Shown in pieces: positions 7,385 to 15,535 of a stretch of DNA of 48,835 nt. Both the position numbers and the translations under genes were made by a program. This DNA comes from Reyranella massiliensis 521 (lineage in GTDB: Bacteria; Pseudomonadota; Alphaproteobacteria; Reyranellales; Reyranellaceae). The DNA lies in the NCBI GenBank assembly GCA_945862125.1, contig CAMAYC010000024.1:1-48835 (forward strand), given 5' to 3'. The notes below the pieces were generated by a model. The model worked only from the letters and a program-made list of their open reading frames with translations, did no database searches and was not told where the DNA came from. Every line of letters begins with the position of its first letter. Within the stretch, counting starts at the first letter, position 1.

Positions 7385-8677
7385 CTAGCGGCCGGCCTTC
7401 AGCTCCTTGAGCGCATCGGTCCAGGCACCGACCGTGTGGTCGATGTCGGCCTGGGTGTGGGCCAGGCTCACATAGTATTTGCTCTCGCCCTTCATCAGGC
7501 CGCGGGCGCGCAGGAGCTGATTGAAACGCTTCAGGGTCGCGGTGTCGGCCTTCAGCGTGTCGCGATAATCCTTCACCGGCTGGTCGGTGAAGAGGATGTC
7601 GAACAGCGGCGGCTCGCCGATCACCTGCGCCTTGAAGCCGGAGCGCTGCAGCAGATCCTGCAGCGTGGCCATCAGCGTGCGGCCGGTGGCGAAAACCTGC
7701 TCGTAGGCTCCGGGCCGCTTCAGGATATCGAGCGTGGCGAGGCCGGCCACCGAGGCCACCGGATTGCCCGAGAGCGTGCCGACCTGGAAGATGAAATCCT
7801 CATCGTTCATGGTGATCCGGTCGAAATGCGCCATGATGTCGGCGCGGCCGGCGATGGCGGCCAGGGCGAAACCGCCGCCCACGATCTTGCCCAAGGTGCA
7901 GAGATCGGGCGTGACGCCGTAATATTCCTGGGCGCCGCCATAGGCGAAGCGGAAGCCGGTCACGACCTCGTCGAAGATCAGCGGAATGCCGTGCTTGGCC
8001 GTCACCTCGCGCAGTGCCTGAAGGAAGCCGGGCTTGGGTGGGATCAGGCGCTGGAACGGCTCGACGATCACGCCGGCAAGCTCGTCCTTCTGCTCCTCGA
8101 TCAGGCTTCGGACCATGTCGATGTCGTTGAAGGCCGCGACCAACATCTCGTCCGCGACGGATTTCGGAATGCCGGCCGAATCGATCGAACCGCGCGGAAA
8201 ATTGCCGGGATTCTTTGGCGCGAGCGAAATCAGGGCATAGTCGCTCATGCCGTGGTAGCCGCCCTCGAACTTCAGAATCTTGTCGCGCTTGCGGAAGGCG
8301 CGCGCCGCCCGCATGGCATAAAGGTCGGCCTCGGTGCCGGAGCAGACGAAGCGCACCTGGTCGGCACAGGGCACCGCGTCGACGATCGCCTCTGCAAGCG
8401 CGATGCCGTGGCGGTTGTTGCCGAAGAAGGTGGTGCCGGACGGCACCTGGGCCTGCACCGCCGCCGTCACCTCGGGATGTGCATGGCCCACGAACATCGG
8501 CCCCGAGCCCAGCAGGAAATCGACATATTCCTTGCCGGACTCGTCCCAGACGCGTCCGCCCTTGCCTTCCTTCAGAATCACCTCGGCCGGCATGTTGCCG
8601 AAGCTGCCTCCCGGCAGCACGCGCCTGGCCTGCTCGACGAGATCGTTGGTGGGGTCGATCGGGGTCTGGACGTTCAT
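7385..8677 (-). CDS. Class-III (PLP) aminotransferase, glutamate-1-semialdehyde aminomutase-like
   Basis: A 430-residue fold-type I PLP enzyme. It shows the glycine-rich cofactor motif CSGTEADLYAMRAARAF, the aspartate in IFDEVVTGFR and the Schiff-base lysine K264 in LGKIVGGGF. The overall pattern (LPGGSFGN at the N-terminus, GHAHPEV, GGYHGMSD) is closest to HemL-type aminomutases and their catabolic relatives. Since it lies between a small cupin and a GFA-fold protein rather than with haem genes, a role in amino-acid or amine catabolism is more likely than tetrapyrrole synthesis; this is inference. The cupin gene lies 6 bp upstream, suggesting one transcript. Confidence 0.92.
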   Translation of the reverse strand: MNVQTPIDPTNDLVEQARRVLPGGSFGNMPAEVILKEGKGGRVWDESGKEYVDFLLGSGPMFVGHAHPEVTAAVQAQVPSGTTFFGNNRHGIALAEAIVDAVPCADQVRFVCSGTEADLYAMRAARAFRKRDKILKFEGGYHGMSDYALISLAPKNPGNFPRGSIDSAGIPKSVADEMLVAAFNDIDMVRSLIEEQKDELAGVIVEPFQRLIPPKPGFLQALREVTAKHGIPLIFDEVVTGFRFAYGGAQEYYGVTPDLCTLGKIVGGGFALAAIAGRADIMAHFDRITMNDEDFIFQVGTLSGNPVASVAGLATLDILKRPGAYEQVFATGRTLMATLQDLLQRSGFKAQVIGEPPLFDILFTDQPVKDYRDTLKADTATLKRFNQLLRARGLMKGESKYYVSLAHTQADIDHTVGAWTDALKELKAGR

Positions 8678-8683
8678 GGGGAC

Positions 8684-9034
8684 CTACTCGATGGGAACGA
8701 AAATGGAGTGTCGGAGCTTGCCCTCGATCGCCTTCGAGCAGTGGCCCTTGCCGTGCGTATCCTCGACCAGGATGACTTCGCCGGCGCCGATGATTCGGGT
8801 CTCGCCGTCGCTGGCCTGGATGCTGACGCCGGCATCGAGGTTGATGATGTATTGCCGGCGTGGCGCGGGATGCCATTCGTAATCGTAGGTGCCCGGCGTT
8901 TCGCGGAAGATGATGCCGGTCGCAGGCAGCATGGCAGAGGTCTTGCCGCCGCGGCCTTCATTCTTCCATTCGACTTCGATGTCACGGAAGTGAGTTTCGC
9001 CTTTTGCGTCGACATATAGGTTGTGGATCCGCAT
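8684..9034 (-). CDS. Small cupin-domain protein
   Basis: A 116-residue single-domain protein with a cupin-like barrel pattern: EWHPAPRRQYIINLDAG in the first motif and GAGEVILVEDTHGKGHCS in the second. Histidines in both motifs could bind a metal. Related small cupins occur beside aminotransferases and other catabolic enzymes without a known reaction. It is first of a three-gene minus-strand operon and is divergent from the HAD gene across 49 bp, which must hold promoters for both directions. An AGAAAAATT purine-rich stretch precedes the ATG. Confidence 0.8.
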   Translation of the reverse strand: MRIHNLYVDAKGETHFRDIEVEWKNEGRGGKTSAMLPATGIIFRETPGTYDYEWHPAPRRQYIINLDAGVSIQASDGETRIIGAGEVILVEDTHGKGHCSKAIEGKLRHSIFVPIE

Positions 9035-9083
9035 GAATTTTTCTCCCGCTTGCCGTTTCCGGGGCAGAGCTTAGAACGAAAGC

Positions 9084-9746
9084 ATGTTCGAGAAACCCGT
9101 CGAAGCCGTCCTTTTCGACATGGATGGCCTGCTGATCGACACCGAGTCGGTCTACATTGATGCCCTGCAGGCCGCCGCTGGCGCGCTCGAACTGACGATT
9201 CCGCTCGATTTCTGCCATTCGATGGTCGGCATTGCCTCCCACGAATGCAATCTCATGATCCAGGAACACTACGGCGACGGCTTTCGCATCGAGCCCTTCC
9301 GTGCCCATTTCTCCGACCATGTCAGGCGACGTTTCGAGACCTCCATCCCGGTGAAGCCGGGCGCCGTCGAATTACTGGATTTCCTGGGAGCGCGCGGACT
9401 GCCGCTGGCGCTCGCGACGTCCTCCAGCCGCGCCACGGTCGAACGCCATCTCGGCCGCGCCGGCCTCTACGATCGGTTCAAGGCTTTCTCCACACGAGAC
9501 GACGTCACGCGAGCCAAGCCGCACCCCGACATCTATCTCGAGGCGGCACGTCGGCTCGGCGTCGCGCCCGAACGCTGCATCGCCTTTGAGGATTCGAACA
9601 CCGGGCTCACCGCCGCCCATGCCGCCGGCACCATGCCGATCATGGTGCCCGACATCCTGCCGCCGCTGCCCGAGGTCCGCGCCAAGTGCGTGGCGGTCGT
9701 CGACGACCTGCACACCGCCCGGCGCCTGCTCGAAGCTGCGATTTGA
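9084..9746 (+). CDS. HAD-superfamily hydrolase (beta-phosphoglucomutase-like subfamily)
   Basis: A 220-residue cytoplasmic phosphatase with all four HAD motifs: FDMDGLLIDTE (nucleophile D12, acid/base D14), the serine/threonine motif in LATSSSRAT, the lysine in AKPHPDIYLEAA, and the acidic AFEDSNTGLTAA. A helical cap lies between motifs I and II, as in beta-phosphoglucomutase and phosphoglycolate phosphatase relatives. The physiological phosphate ester cannot be deduced. It stands alone on the plus strand. Confidence 0.9.
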   Translation: MFEKPVEAVLFDMDGLLIDTESVYIDALQAAAGALELTIPLDFCHSMVGIASHECNLMIQEHYGDGFRIEPFRAHFSDHVRRRFETSIPVKPGAVELLDFLGARGLPLALATSSSRATVERHLGRAGLYDRFKAFSTRDDVTRAKPHPDIYLEAARRLGVAPERCIAFEDSNTGLTAAHAAGTMPIMVPDILPPLPEVRAKCVAVVDDLHTARRLLEAAI

Positions 9747-9820
9747 GCAAAATAATACAAACAATGTGATCCGCCCGCCGTTTCATTCCGTATGAAGTAC
9801 CTCGACCAGAGGGGTGTGGA

Positions 9821-10636
9821 ATGCGTTTGCGAAGCGGCGTCGCGTTGGTTCTTGCGATCTTCACGGCATGTGCGGGAACCGCATCGGCCCAGCCCTCATC
9901 CATCGGCAGCGAGCCTTCCGGCCCGCCGCCCAAGGACTGGACGTTCGACATTGGACCCGGCGTTGTGGTGGCACCCTGGTTCGAGGGTTCGGCCAACTAC
10001 CGCGTCCTGCCGATTCCCAACCTCGATCTGCGCTACCAGCGCGACAAGTTTTTCCTCTCGGCGCGCGATGGCGTCGGCGCCACGCTGTTCGACGCCGACG
10101 GCTTCAAGGCCGGGCCGATCCTGCGCTATCGGTTCCCGCGCAACGCTGGCGATGGCGGCTATCTATTCGGCATGGGCAACGTCCCCTTCACGGTCGAGGG
10201 CGGCGGCTTCCTGCGCTACGACCTGCCCTTCCTCGCGGCCAAGGTGGAGCTGCGGCGCGGCCTGGGCGGCAGCAACGGGCTGGTGTTCGACGCGCTGATC
10301 GACGGCAAGGTCCGGCTGAGCGACACAGTCTTCCTGTCGGCCGGCCCGCGACTTTCGGTGACCGACGGCACCTACAATCAGGCCTATTTCGGCGTCAACG
10401 CCGGCCAGTCGATCAACTCCGGCTATGCCCAATACTATCCTGGCGCCGGCCTGCGCAGCGTTGGCGCCGGCACGAGCGCCGTGTGGCGGATCCACGATCA
10501 ACTCACTCTCGTCGCTTTCGGCAGCTACAACTACCTGGGCGACCTCGCGGCCAATTCGCCGATCGTCACCGGGCCAGGAGGCTCGCGCAACCAGTTCATC
10601 GTTGGCAGCGCGCTGTCCTGGCGTTTCTCGTGGTAG
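9821..10636 (+). CDS. MipA/OmpV family outer-membrane protein
   Basis: A 271-residue protein with a signal peptide (about 23 residues, ending ASAQ) and alternating polar/hydrophobic strands that end in the aromatic C-terminal residue typical of outer-membrane beta-barrels (WRFSW). The N-terminal segment WTFDIGPGVVVAPWFEGS and the following LDLRYQRDKFFLS fit the MipA/OmpV family. Members act as small porin-like proteins or as scaffolds for murein hydrolases. The 74-bp upstream gap contains an AT-rich patch near 9747-9770, unusual for this region and a plausible promoter. Only one base separates its stop from that of the SDR gene on the other strand. Confidence 0.87.
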   Translation: MRLRSGVALVLAIFTACAGTASAQPSSIGSEPSGPPPKDWTFDIGPGVVVAPWFEGSANYRVLPIPNLDLRYQRDKFFLSARDGVGATLFDADGFKAGPILRYRFPRNAGDGGYLFGMGNVPFTVEGGGFLRYDLPFLAAKVELRRGLGGSNGLVFDALIDGKVRLSDTVFLSAGPRLSVTDGTYNQAYFGVNAGQSINSGYAQYYPGAGLRSVGAGTSAVWRIHDQLTLVAFGSYNYLGDLAANSPIVTGPGGSRNQFIVGSALSWRFSW

Positions 10637-10637
10637 C

Positions 10638-11339
10638 CTAGAACTTCTCGACCCACGGACGGACCTCGACTTCCCAGCTCCAGGCGCTGCGGTGCTGCTG
10701 CAGCGTGGCCCAATAGGTCTCGGCGATGGCGTCGGGGTCGAGCAGGCTGTCGGGATTGTCGGTCGGGACCGGCCGCTGGGCGCTCCGGATACCGCCGTCG
10801 ATCACGAAATGCGCGACATGGATGCCCTTGGGTGAGAGTTCGCGCGCCATCGATTGCGCGAGGCCGCGCAGCGCGAACTTGCCCATGGCGAAGGTCGCCG
10901 AGAGCGCGAAGCCCTTCACACCCGCGGTGGCGCCCGACAGCAGGATCGCACCATGGTTCTTCGGCAGCATGCGCCGCGCTGCTTGCTGGGAAACCAGGAA
11001 AGCGCCGAAAGCGCTGATCTCGATGGCGCGCTTGACGTCATCGGGCGGCAGGTCGACCAGCGGGCCCCTCACCCGGTTGCTGGCGTTGTAGACCACGACA
11101 TCGGGCGTCCGGCCGGCGGTGTCGAGGGACTCGAACAGGGCGGCGACTTCCTTCGGATCGGCGGCATTGCAGGCATGGACGGTGGCCCCCGTCTCCTTGG
11201 CCAGGGCGGCCAGCTTGTCGGTCTGGCGGGCGGCCAGCGCCACGGCGAGGCCGTGGCTGGCAAACAGGCGCGCCAGCGAGGCGCTGAGCCCCGGGCCGGT
11301 TCCGACAATCAGCGCAGAGCGGTATTTCGGCTTTTCCAT
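10638..11339 (-). CDS. SDR-family protein with altered catalytic residues
   Basis: A 233-residue Rossmann-fold protein of the short-chain dehydrogenase/reductase family. The nucleotide-binding loop GTGPGLS is at residues 13-19 and YNASNRVRG matches the NNAG region. In the active site the usual Tyr of YxxxK is Phe150 (FAMGK, Lys154 kept), and the position of the catalytic Ser, 13 residues earlier, is Ala137. Similar F-type SDRs are known in proteobacteria, so this is probably a real subfamily rather than a sequencing error. The normal proton-relay chemistry cannot work, and binding or regulation is possible. It is divergent from the FrnE-like gene. Confidence 0.88.
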   Translation of the reverse strand: MEKPKYRSALIVGTGPGLSASLARLFASHGLAVALAARQTDKLAALAKETGATVHACNAADPKEVAALFESLDTAGRTPDVVVYNASNRVRGPLVDLPPDDVKRAIEISAFGAFLVSQQAARRMLPKNHGAILLSGATAGVKGFALSATFAMGKFALRGLAQSMARELSPKGIHVAHFVIDGGIRSAQRPVPTDNPDSLLDPDAIAETYWATLQQHRSAWSWEVEVRPWVEKF

Positions 11340-11407
11340 GAGGTCCTCGCGTTGCCCGGGATTCCACGCAGGTATACGCTGGAAGGCAATAGGGAAAGGA
11401 AACTGCC

Positions 11408-12079
11408 ATGGACCAGGCCCAGCCTGTCGGCCGCATCGACGTCATCTCCGACGCGATCTGCCCCTGGTGCTATATCGGCAAGCGCCAGCTCGAGCGCGCC
11501 CTCGACCTGCTCGCCAGCAAACACTGCGCCGTCACCGTCGCCTGGCATCCCTTCCAGCTCAACCTCGAGATGCCGCCCGAGGGCGTCGAGCGCAAGCAGT
11601 ACCGCATCGCCAAGTTTGGCAGCCTCGAGCGCTCGCAGCAGCTCGACCAGCGCATCACCGAGACCGCGGCCACCGTCGGCCTGGAATTTCACCTCGACCG
11701 CATCACGCGCACGCCCAATACCGTGAACGCCCATCGGCTGATCCGCTTCGCCGGTCAGAAGGGCGTCCAGGACGCCGTCGTCGAGGCGCTGTTCGAGGGC
11801 TATTTCTGCAGCGGCGCCGACATCGGCGACTCCCAGGTCCTGGCCAGGATCGGCGCCGAGGGCGGCCTCGACCGCGACGCAGTGCTGGCGATGCTGGCCG
11901 GCGACGAAGGCCGGAAGGAAGTGCTGGCCGGCGACCAGATGGCGCGCAATGCTGGCATCCAGGGCGTGCCGAGCTTCGCCCTGCAGGGTCATGTCCTGTT
12001 CTCCGGCGCCGTGCCGGCCGAGGAAATGGCGCAAAATTTCACCCGCGCCTGGGAAATCCTGAAGAACCGCGCCGCCTGA
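11408..12079 (+). CDS. DsbA-family oxidoreductase (FrnE-like)
   Basis: A 223-residue cytoplasmic thioredoxin-fold protein; no signal peptide is present. The active-site CPWC lies at residues 18-21 in DAICPWCYIGKRQLERAL, and the segment GVPSFALQGHVLFSGA near the C-terminus contains the cis-proline loop (VPSF). This matches FrnE-type proteins, related to 2-hydroxychromene-2-carboxylate isomerase, which carry out thiol-disulfide exchange or isomerisation. The AGGGAAAGGAAA region just before ATG 11408 is a strong ribosome site. The gene ends 12 bp from the stop of the convergent AsmA gene. Confidence 0.92.
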   Translation: MDQAQPVGRIDVISDAICPWCYIGKRQLERALDLLASKHCAVTVAWHPFQLNLEMPPEGVERKQYRIAKFGSLERSQQLDQRITETAATVGLEFHLDRITRTPNTVNAHRLIRFAGQKGVQDAVVEALFEGYFCSGADIGDSQVLARIGAEGGLDRDAVLAMLAGDEGRKEVLAGDQMARNAGIQGVPSFALQGHVLFSGAVPAEEMAQNFTRAWEILKNRAA

Positions 12080-12091
12080 GGGGCGGCACTC

Positions 12092-15000
12092 TCAGTTCCC
12101 AGCGCCGCGGCCCATGCTCATAGTGGGCGCCGACAGCGGCCCCTTCACTGTCATGACATAGTCAGCCGGCCCGCGCTGGCCGACGTCGAGGCCGATCGTG
12201 GTGTCGGTAGTGGCATCGATCAGGCTGTTGCGGCTGGTGACGAGGGCTACGGCGTTCTGGCCCTGCACCGTATGATTCTGTAGACTGACCATGCCGCCAT
12301 CGAGAAGGAGTTCGCCCTTGATGGCACTCTGGTAGTTGATGAAGCCCTGCAGCACAGCCGAGTTGAAACCCATTTCGCTGCTGAAGATGCTGCCGACGCC
12401 CGTGGCGAAGGAGGCGAATGAGAGCGAGCCCCTGGTCACCGACGGATAGAGATAGCCGCTGACCTGGCCGCGACCGGTGAGCGAGTCGCGGATCGATCCG
12501 GGCGAGTCGCCGCTGCCCTTGATCCCGATATCCATCACGTTGAGTTTGCCGTCGATCGCCACCCCAAGGTGATCGTTGCCGAAGGTGTTGGTCCCGGCCG
12601 TGCCGCGCATCATCTCGCCCAGGTAGATGCCCTGCAGGCTGCCGTCGAGATCGACCGTCAGCGTCTGCTTGGAAGCATCCACCGTGCCCGTGAAGTCGAC
12701 GGCGCCGCCGTAGAACTGCCCCGTCAGCTTGGCGATCTTGAAGACACCGTTCCTGAGGGTGGCCGAGAGATCGGCGTAAGTCACCTGCACCGAGCCGACC
12801 GTGATGGCGCTGGTGAAGAGCGTCAGCGAAGCGTCGAAGGCGCGGAGCGCCGACAGGTCGATGGCCTTGTCGGTGGTCGCGCGCGCGGCAGAAGCCGGCG
12901 GCGGGGCCGCCGTGGGCGCGCCCGGTGCCGCAGTGGGCGCCCGTCCAGCCGGCGGCCCACCCTCGGCCGAGACGCCCAGCCATTTGTCGAAGTCGAGCGT
13001 TCCCGGGATCTTCAGGTTCGCCGTGATGTTCGGCCGGGCCCCCAGGGTCGCATCGATCTTGCCCGTCATCGGCGTCGCCAGCGCCTGGAGATCGCCTTCG
13101 AACGTCGCGCGATCGGCATTGCCCTTGAAGCTGCCCGCGGCGGAGATCGCCCCGACGCCGGTCTGGTTGCGGCCGGTGGCGACCGACACCAGCCGGCTCG
13201 CGTCCGCCGTGCCGATGTCGAAGCTCGAAAAGTCGAAGCGGAATTTTTCGCCCAGCACGAGGCTGCCGGTGGCGTGCGCCGTGGCCCCCAGCATGGTGAC
13301 GGCGAGGTTGCGCAGCGTCAGCGTGTCGATGGTTCCCGCCATCCCGCCGCTGGCCGAGGCCGCGCCGATCTTGCCGTTCAGGAACCTGGGCAGCTCGGCA
13401 TAGTCGAGCAGCTTGTCAGCGTCCGGCGCGGAGGCATTGAAGGTCACGTCGAAGCGCGGCGCCGTGCCGAAATCACTCACCTGCCCCTTGAGGTCGGCCT
13501 TGGCACCCAGCAGGTCGGCAATCTTGAGCCCGTTCAGCTTGAGCAGCCGGCCCTGCGCCACCACATCGGCCTCGACACCCTTCAGCGGCTGGCCGCGATA
13601 GGTCAGGCTGGCGATCTTGGCCTTCAGTCCGAAGCTGGGCGCCGCCGGATCGGCCGGGGCGCTGGCGGCTGCCGGAATCGTTGCGGCAACCGGCGTCGCG
13701 GATTCGGTGGGCAAGGCCCGCGATCCTTCCGTCGACTGTCGCGGCATGTAGGCATCGAGGTCGAAACGGTCGATCTGGACCTGCGCCGCCACGGTGACCG
13801 GCACGCCCAGGGTGAGGTTCGCGCTGCCGGTCGCGCTTACGCCGTCGAGGGCGAAAGTAGCCTCGGTCAGCTGCAGCTTGTCGGCGACCGTCGCGATCTT
13901 GCCGTGACCGCTCAGCGTCAGCAGGCGATCCGCCGGCACGCCGGAGACGTCGATATCAAGCCACTTCAGGGTCTCGCGGAGCTTCGGGCCATTCAGGCTG
14001 AACTCGCCACCGGCGGCGGGCTTGGCGGGATCGCCGGTCGCCTCCGCGCTCGCCCGCAGCGTCATGTCGCCCGGCAGCGCCGCACTGAACCGCGGCAACG
14101 CCATGACGCCCTTGCGGACGTCGAAGGCCACCGACAGGTCGCGGATCGCGCGCTTGCGATAGAGCAGCTCGGCGACATCGATCTTCACCGACACACCGAG
14201 TTCCGACGGGAAGGGCGAGCGAGCGACGGCGGCGGGCGGCTTGGCCGGCGGCTTCGCCGGAGGCTTGGCAGCAGGCTTGGCGGCAGGCTTGGCGGCCGGT
14301 GTGGCCGCCGGTGTGGTTGCCGCCGCGGCGGGCGCGGGCTGGGCGATCGGCAGCAAGCCGGGCTGGGAGAGCAGCTCGAGCCATTTGTCCAGATCGACCT
14401 TGGCCAGCGCGACATGGCCATCGAGCAGCAGCGTGGGCTTGGATGAGAGCGCCAGCGAGCCGGTCGCAATCTCGTCGCCGATCGTCATCTTGAAGTCGGT
14501 GATGGCGACGCGCTCCGGCGAAACGTCGACCCCGCCGTCGAAGGCAAACCGGCCGACGACGGATGAATTGAAGGCAGGCTTCTCCTGGCCGGAAACGGTG
14601 ACGAGTGCAGCAATGAAATCGGTCAGGAGCCCGGTCGCCACCGACAGGTGGCCGGCGATCCGCCCGGTCGGACCCGATCCGGACCACGCGCCGGTGAAGC
14701 CGAGCTTGCCGCTGGCGAGCTCCAGCTTGACGGCGACGTCGCTGCCCTTCTCGGTGCGCTTCCCGACCGCCAGATCGAGCGTCAGGGGAACGCCATTCAC
14801 GGTGGCGGTACCGGCGATGGTGAAGGGGCCCTCGAACGAGCCCACCGACGCCTGGGCGCGAATCTCCTCGGCCACGGTCGTCTTGCCGGTGCGGGGATCG
14901 GTGTAGCTCAGCGTGCCGCGGACGATGGCGAGCCGGCCGATCGCCAGATGGAAGCCGGTGGCCGGCGCGCCGGCCGGCTGGGCAGCACCCGCGCCCGGCG

Positions 15001-15430
15001 TGAACTCCCAGTTGGGCTTTCCGTCGGCGTCGGCCTCCAGCACGATCGTCGGGCGAAACAGGACCAGCGTGCCGACCTCGAAGCGCCCCAGCAGCAGGGC
15101 GAGCAGCGAGGGCCGCACAATCACGCGCCGCACATCGAGCATCTGCGCGCCCACAGTACCGGCAGCATTGGCGAAACGAACTTGGCGCGCCGAGATGCCC
15201 GGCACCGGGTACATCGAGAGCTCGATCGGCCCTTCGATCACCAGTTCTCGCCCCGTGGCCTCCTTGACGGCCTGGATCATGGCCGGCTTGAAAACCTCCA
15301 TGTTGACCAGATACGGCGCCGCGCTCCAGGCAAGCACCAGCGCGCCAACGACGGCGGCCGTCCAGACCATCCACTTTCGAACGCTTACGGACATAAGCTC
15401 CATCAACGCACGAAGGTGCCTAAAGTTCAT
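12092..15430 (-). CDS. AsmA-family protein
   Basis: A 1,112-residue envelope protein: a single N-terminal membrane anchor (about residues 20-42) followed by a long periplasmic region built of repeated beta-strands. The N-terminal part (ATGRELVIEGPIELSMYPVPGISARQ) and the later LDGSLQGIYLGEMM and GQVSGYLYPS segments are AsmA/AsmA-like; such proteins form bridge-like grooves thought to carry phospholipid between membranes. Two low-complexity Pro/Ala linkers occur, one rich in AAKP/PAKP repeats (about residues 371-401) and one of PTAAP type near residue 830. The start is uncertain: in-frame ATGs at 15403 and 15394 would shorten the cytoplasmic lead, and no clear ribosome site favours 15430. Confidence 0.87.
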   Translation of the reverse strand: MNFRHLRALMELMSVSVRKWMVWTAAVVGALVLAWSAAPYLVNMEVFKPAMIQAVKEATGRELVIEGPIELSMYPVPGISARQVRFANAAGTVGAQMLDVRRVIVRPSLLALLLGRFEVGTLVLFRPTIVLEADADGKPNWEFTPGAGAAQPAGAPATGFHLAIGRLAIVRGTLSYTDPRTGKTTVAEEIRAQASVGSFEGPFTIAGTATVNGVPLTLDLAVGKRTEKGSDVAVKLELASGKLGFTGAWSGSGPTGRIAGHLSVATGLLTDFIAALVTVSGQEKPAFNSSVVGRFAFDGGVDVSPERVAITDFKMTIGDEIATGSLALSSKPTLLLDGHVALAKVDLDKWLELLSQPGLLPIAQPAPAAAATTPAATPAAKPAAKPAAKPPAKPPAKPPAAVARSPFPSELGVSVKIDVAELLYRKRAIRDLSVAFDVRKGVMALPRFSAALPGDMTLRASAEATGDPAKPAAGGEFSLNGPKLRETLKWLDIDVSGVPADRLLTLSGHGKIATVADKLQLTEATFALDGVSATGSANLTLGVPVTVAAQVQIDRFDLDAYMPRQSTEGSRALPTESATPVAATIPAAASAPADPAAPSFGLKAKIASLTYRGQPLKGVEADVVAQGRLLKLNGLKIADLLGAKADLKGQVSDFGTAPRFDVTFNASAPDADKLLDYAELPRFLNGKIGAASASGGMAGTIDTLTLRNLAVTMLGATAHATGSLVLGEKFRFDFSSFDIGTADASRLVSVATGRNQTGVGAISAAGSFKGNADRATFEGDLQALATPMTGKIDATLGARPNITANLKIPGTLDFDKWLGVSAEGGPPAGRAPTAAPGAPTAAPPPASAARATTDKAIDLSALRAFDASLTLFTSAITVGSVQVTYADLSATLRNGVFKIAKLTGQFYGGAVDFTGTVDASKQTLTVDLDGSLQGIYLGEMMRGTAGTNTFGNDHLGVAIDGKLNVMDIGIKGSGDSPGSIRDSLTGRGQVSGYLYPSVTRGSLSFASFATGVGSIFSSEMGFNSAVLQGFINYQSAIKGELLLDGGMVSLQNHTVQGQNAVALVTSRNSLIDATTDTTIGLDVGQRGPADYVMTVKGPLSAPTMSMGRGAGN
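14230..14320. repeat. Low-complexity repeat encoding an Ala/Lys/Pro linker
   Basis: Imperfect tandem copies of a GGCTTGGC-containing 9-12 bp unit on the plus strand encode, on the minus strand, consecutive AAKP and PAKP units of the AsmA protein. Such Lys-Pro-Ala stretches act as extended spacers between folded domains. Copy number is likely to vary between strains through slippage. Confidence 0.75.
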
Positions 15431-15535
15431 CGGAACCGCTGTTTGGTCATGTGAATTTTAGCACTTTTGCGTGCCGACCCCGAAGCCAGATTCACTGCTA
15501 TCCTGCCAACCGAATAAGGCAACGAGGGGACGGAG

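Noticed and set aside
7385-8677. A haem-synthesis hemL gene
   Set aside because: Although similar to glutamate-1-semialdehyde aminomutase, Alphaproteobacteria generally make aminolevulinate by the HemA (ALAS) route and the neighbours are catabolic, so the symbol was not assigned.
7436-9019. A 527-codon open frame on the plus strand
   Set aside because: Antisense to the aminotransferase and cupin genes; no recognisable domain.
14230-14320. Possible CRISPR-like or intergenic tandem repeat
   Set aside because: The repeat units are in frame within the AsmA gene and encode a Lys-Pro-Ala linker; there are no unique spacers.
12569-14446. A 625-codon open frame on the plus strand
   Set aside because: Lies wholly opposite the AsmA gene and has the Arg/Gly/Gln-rich composition of a shadow frame.
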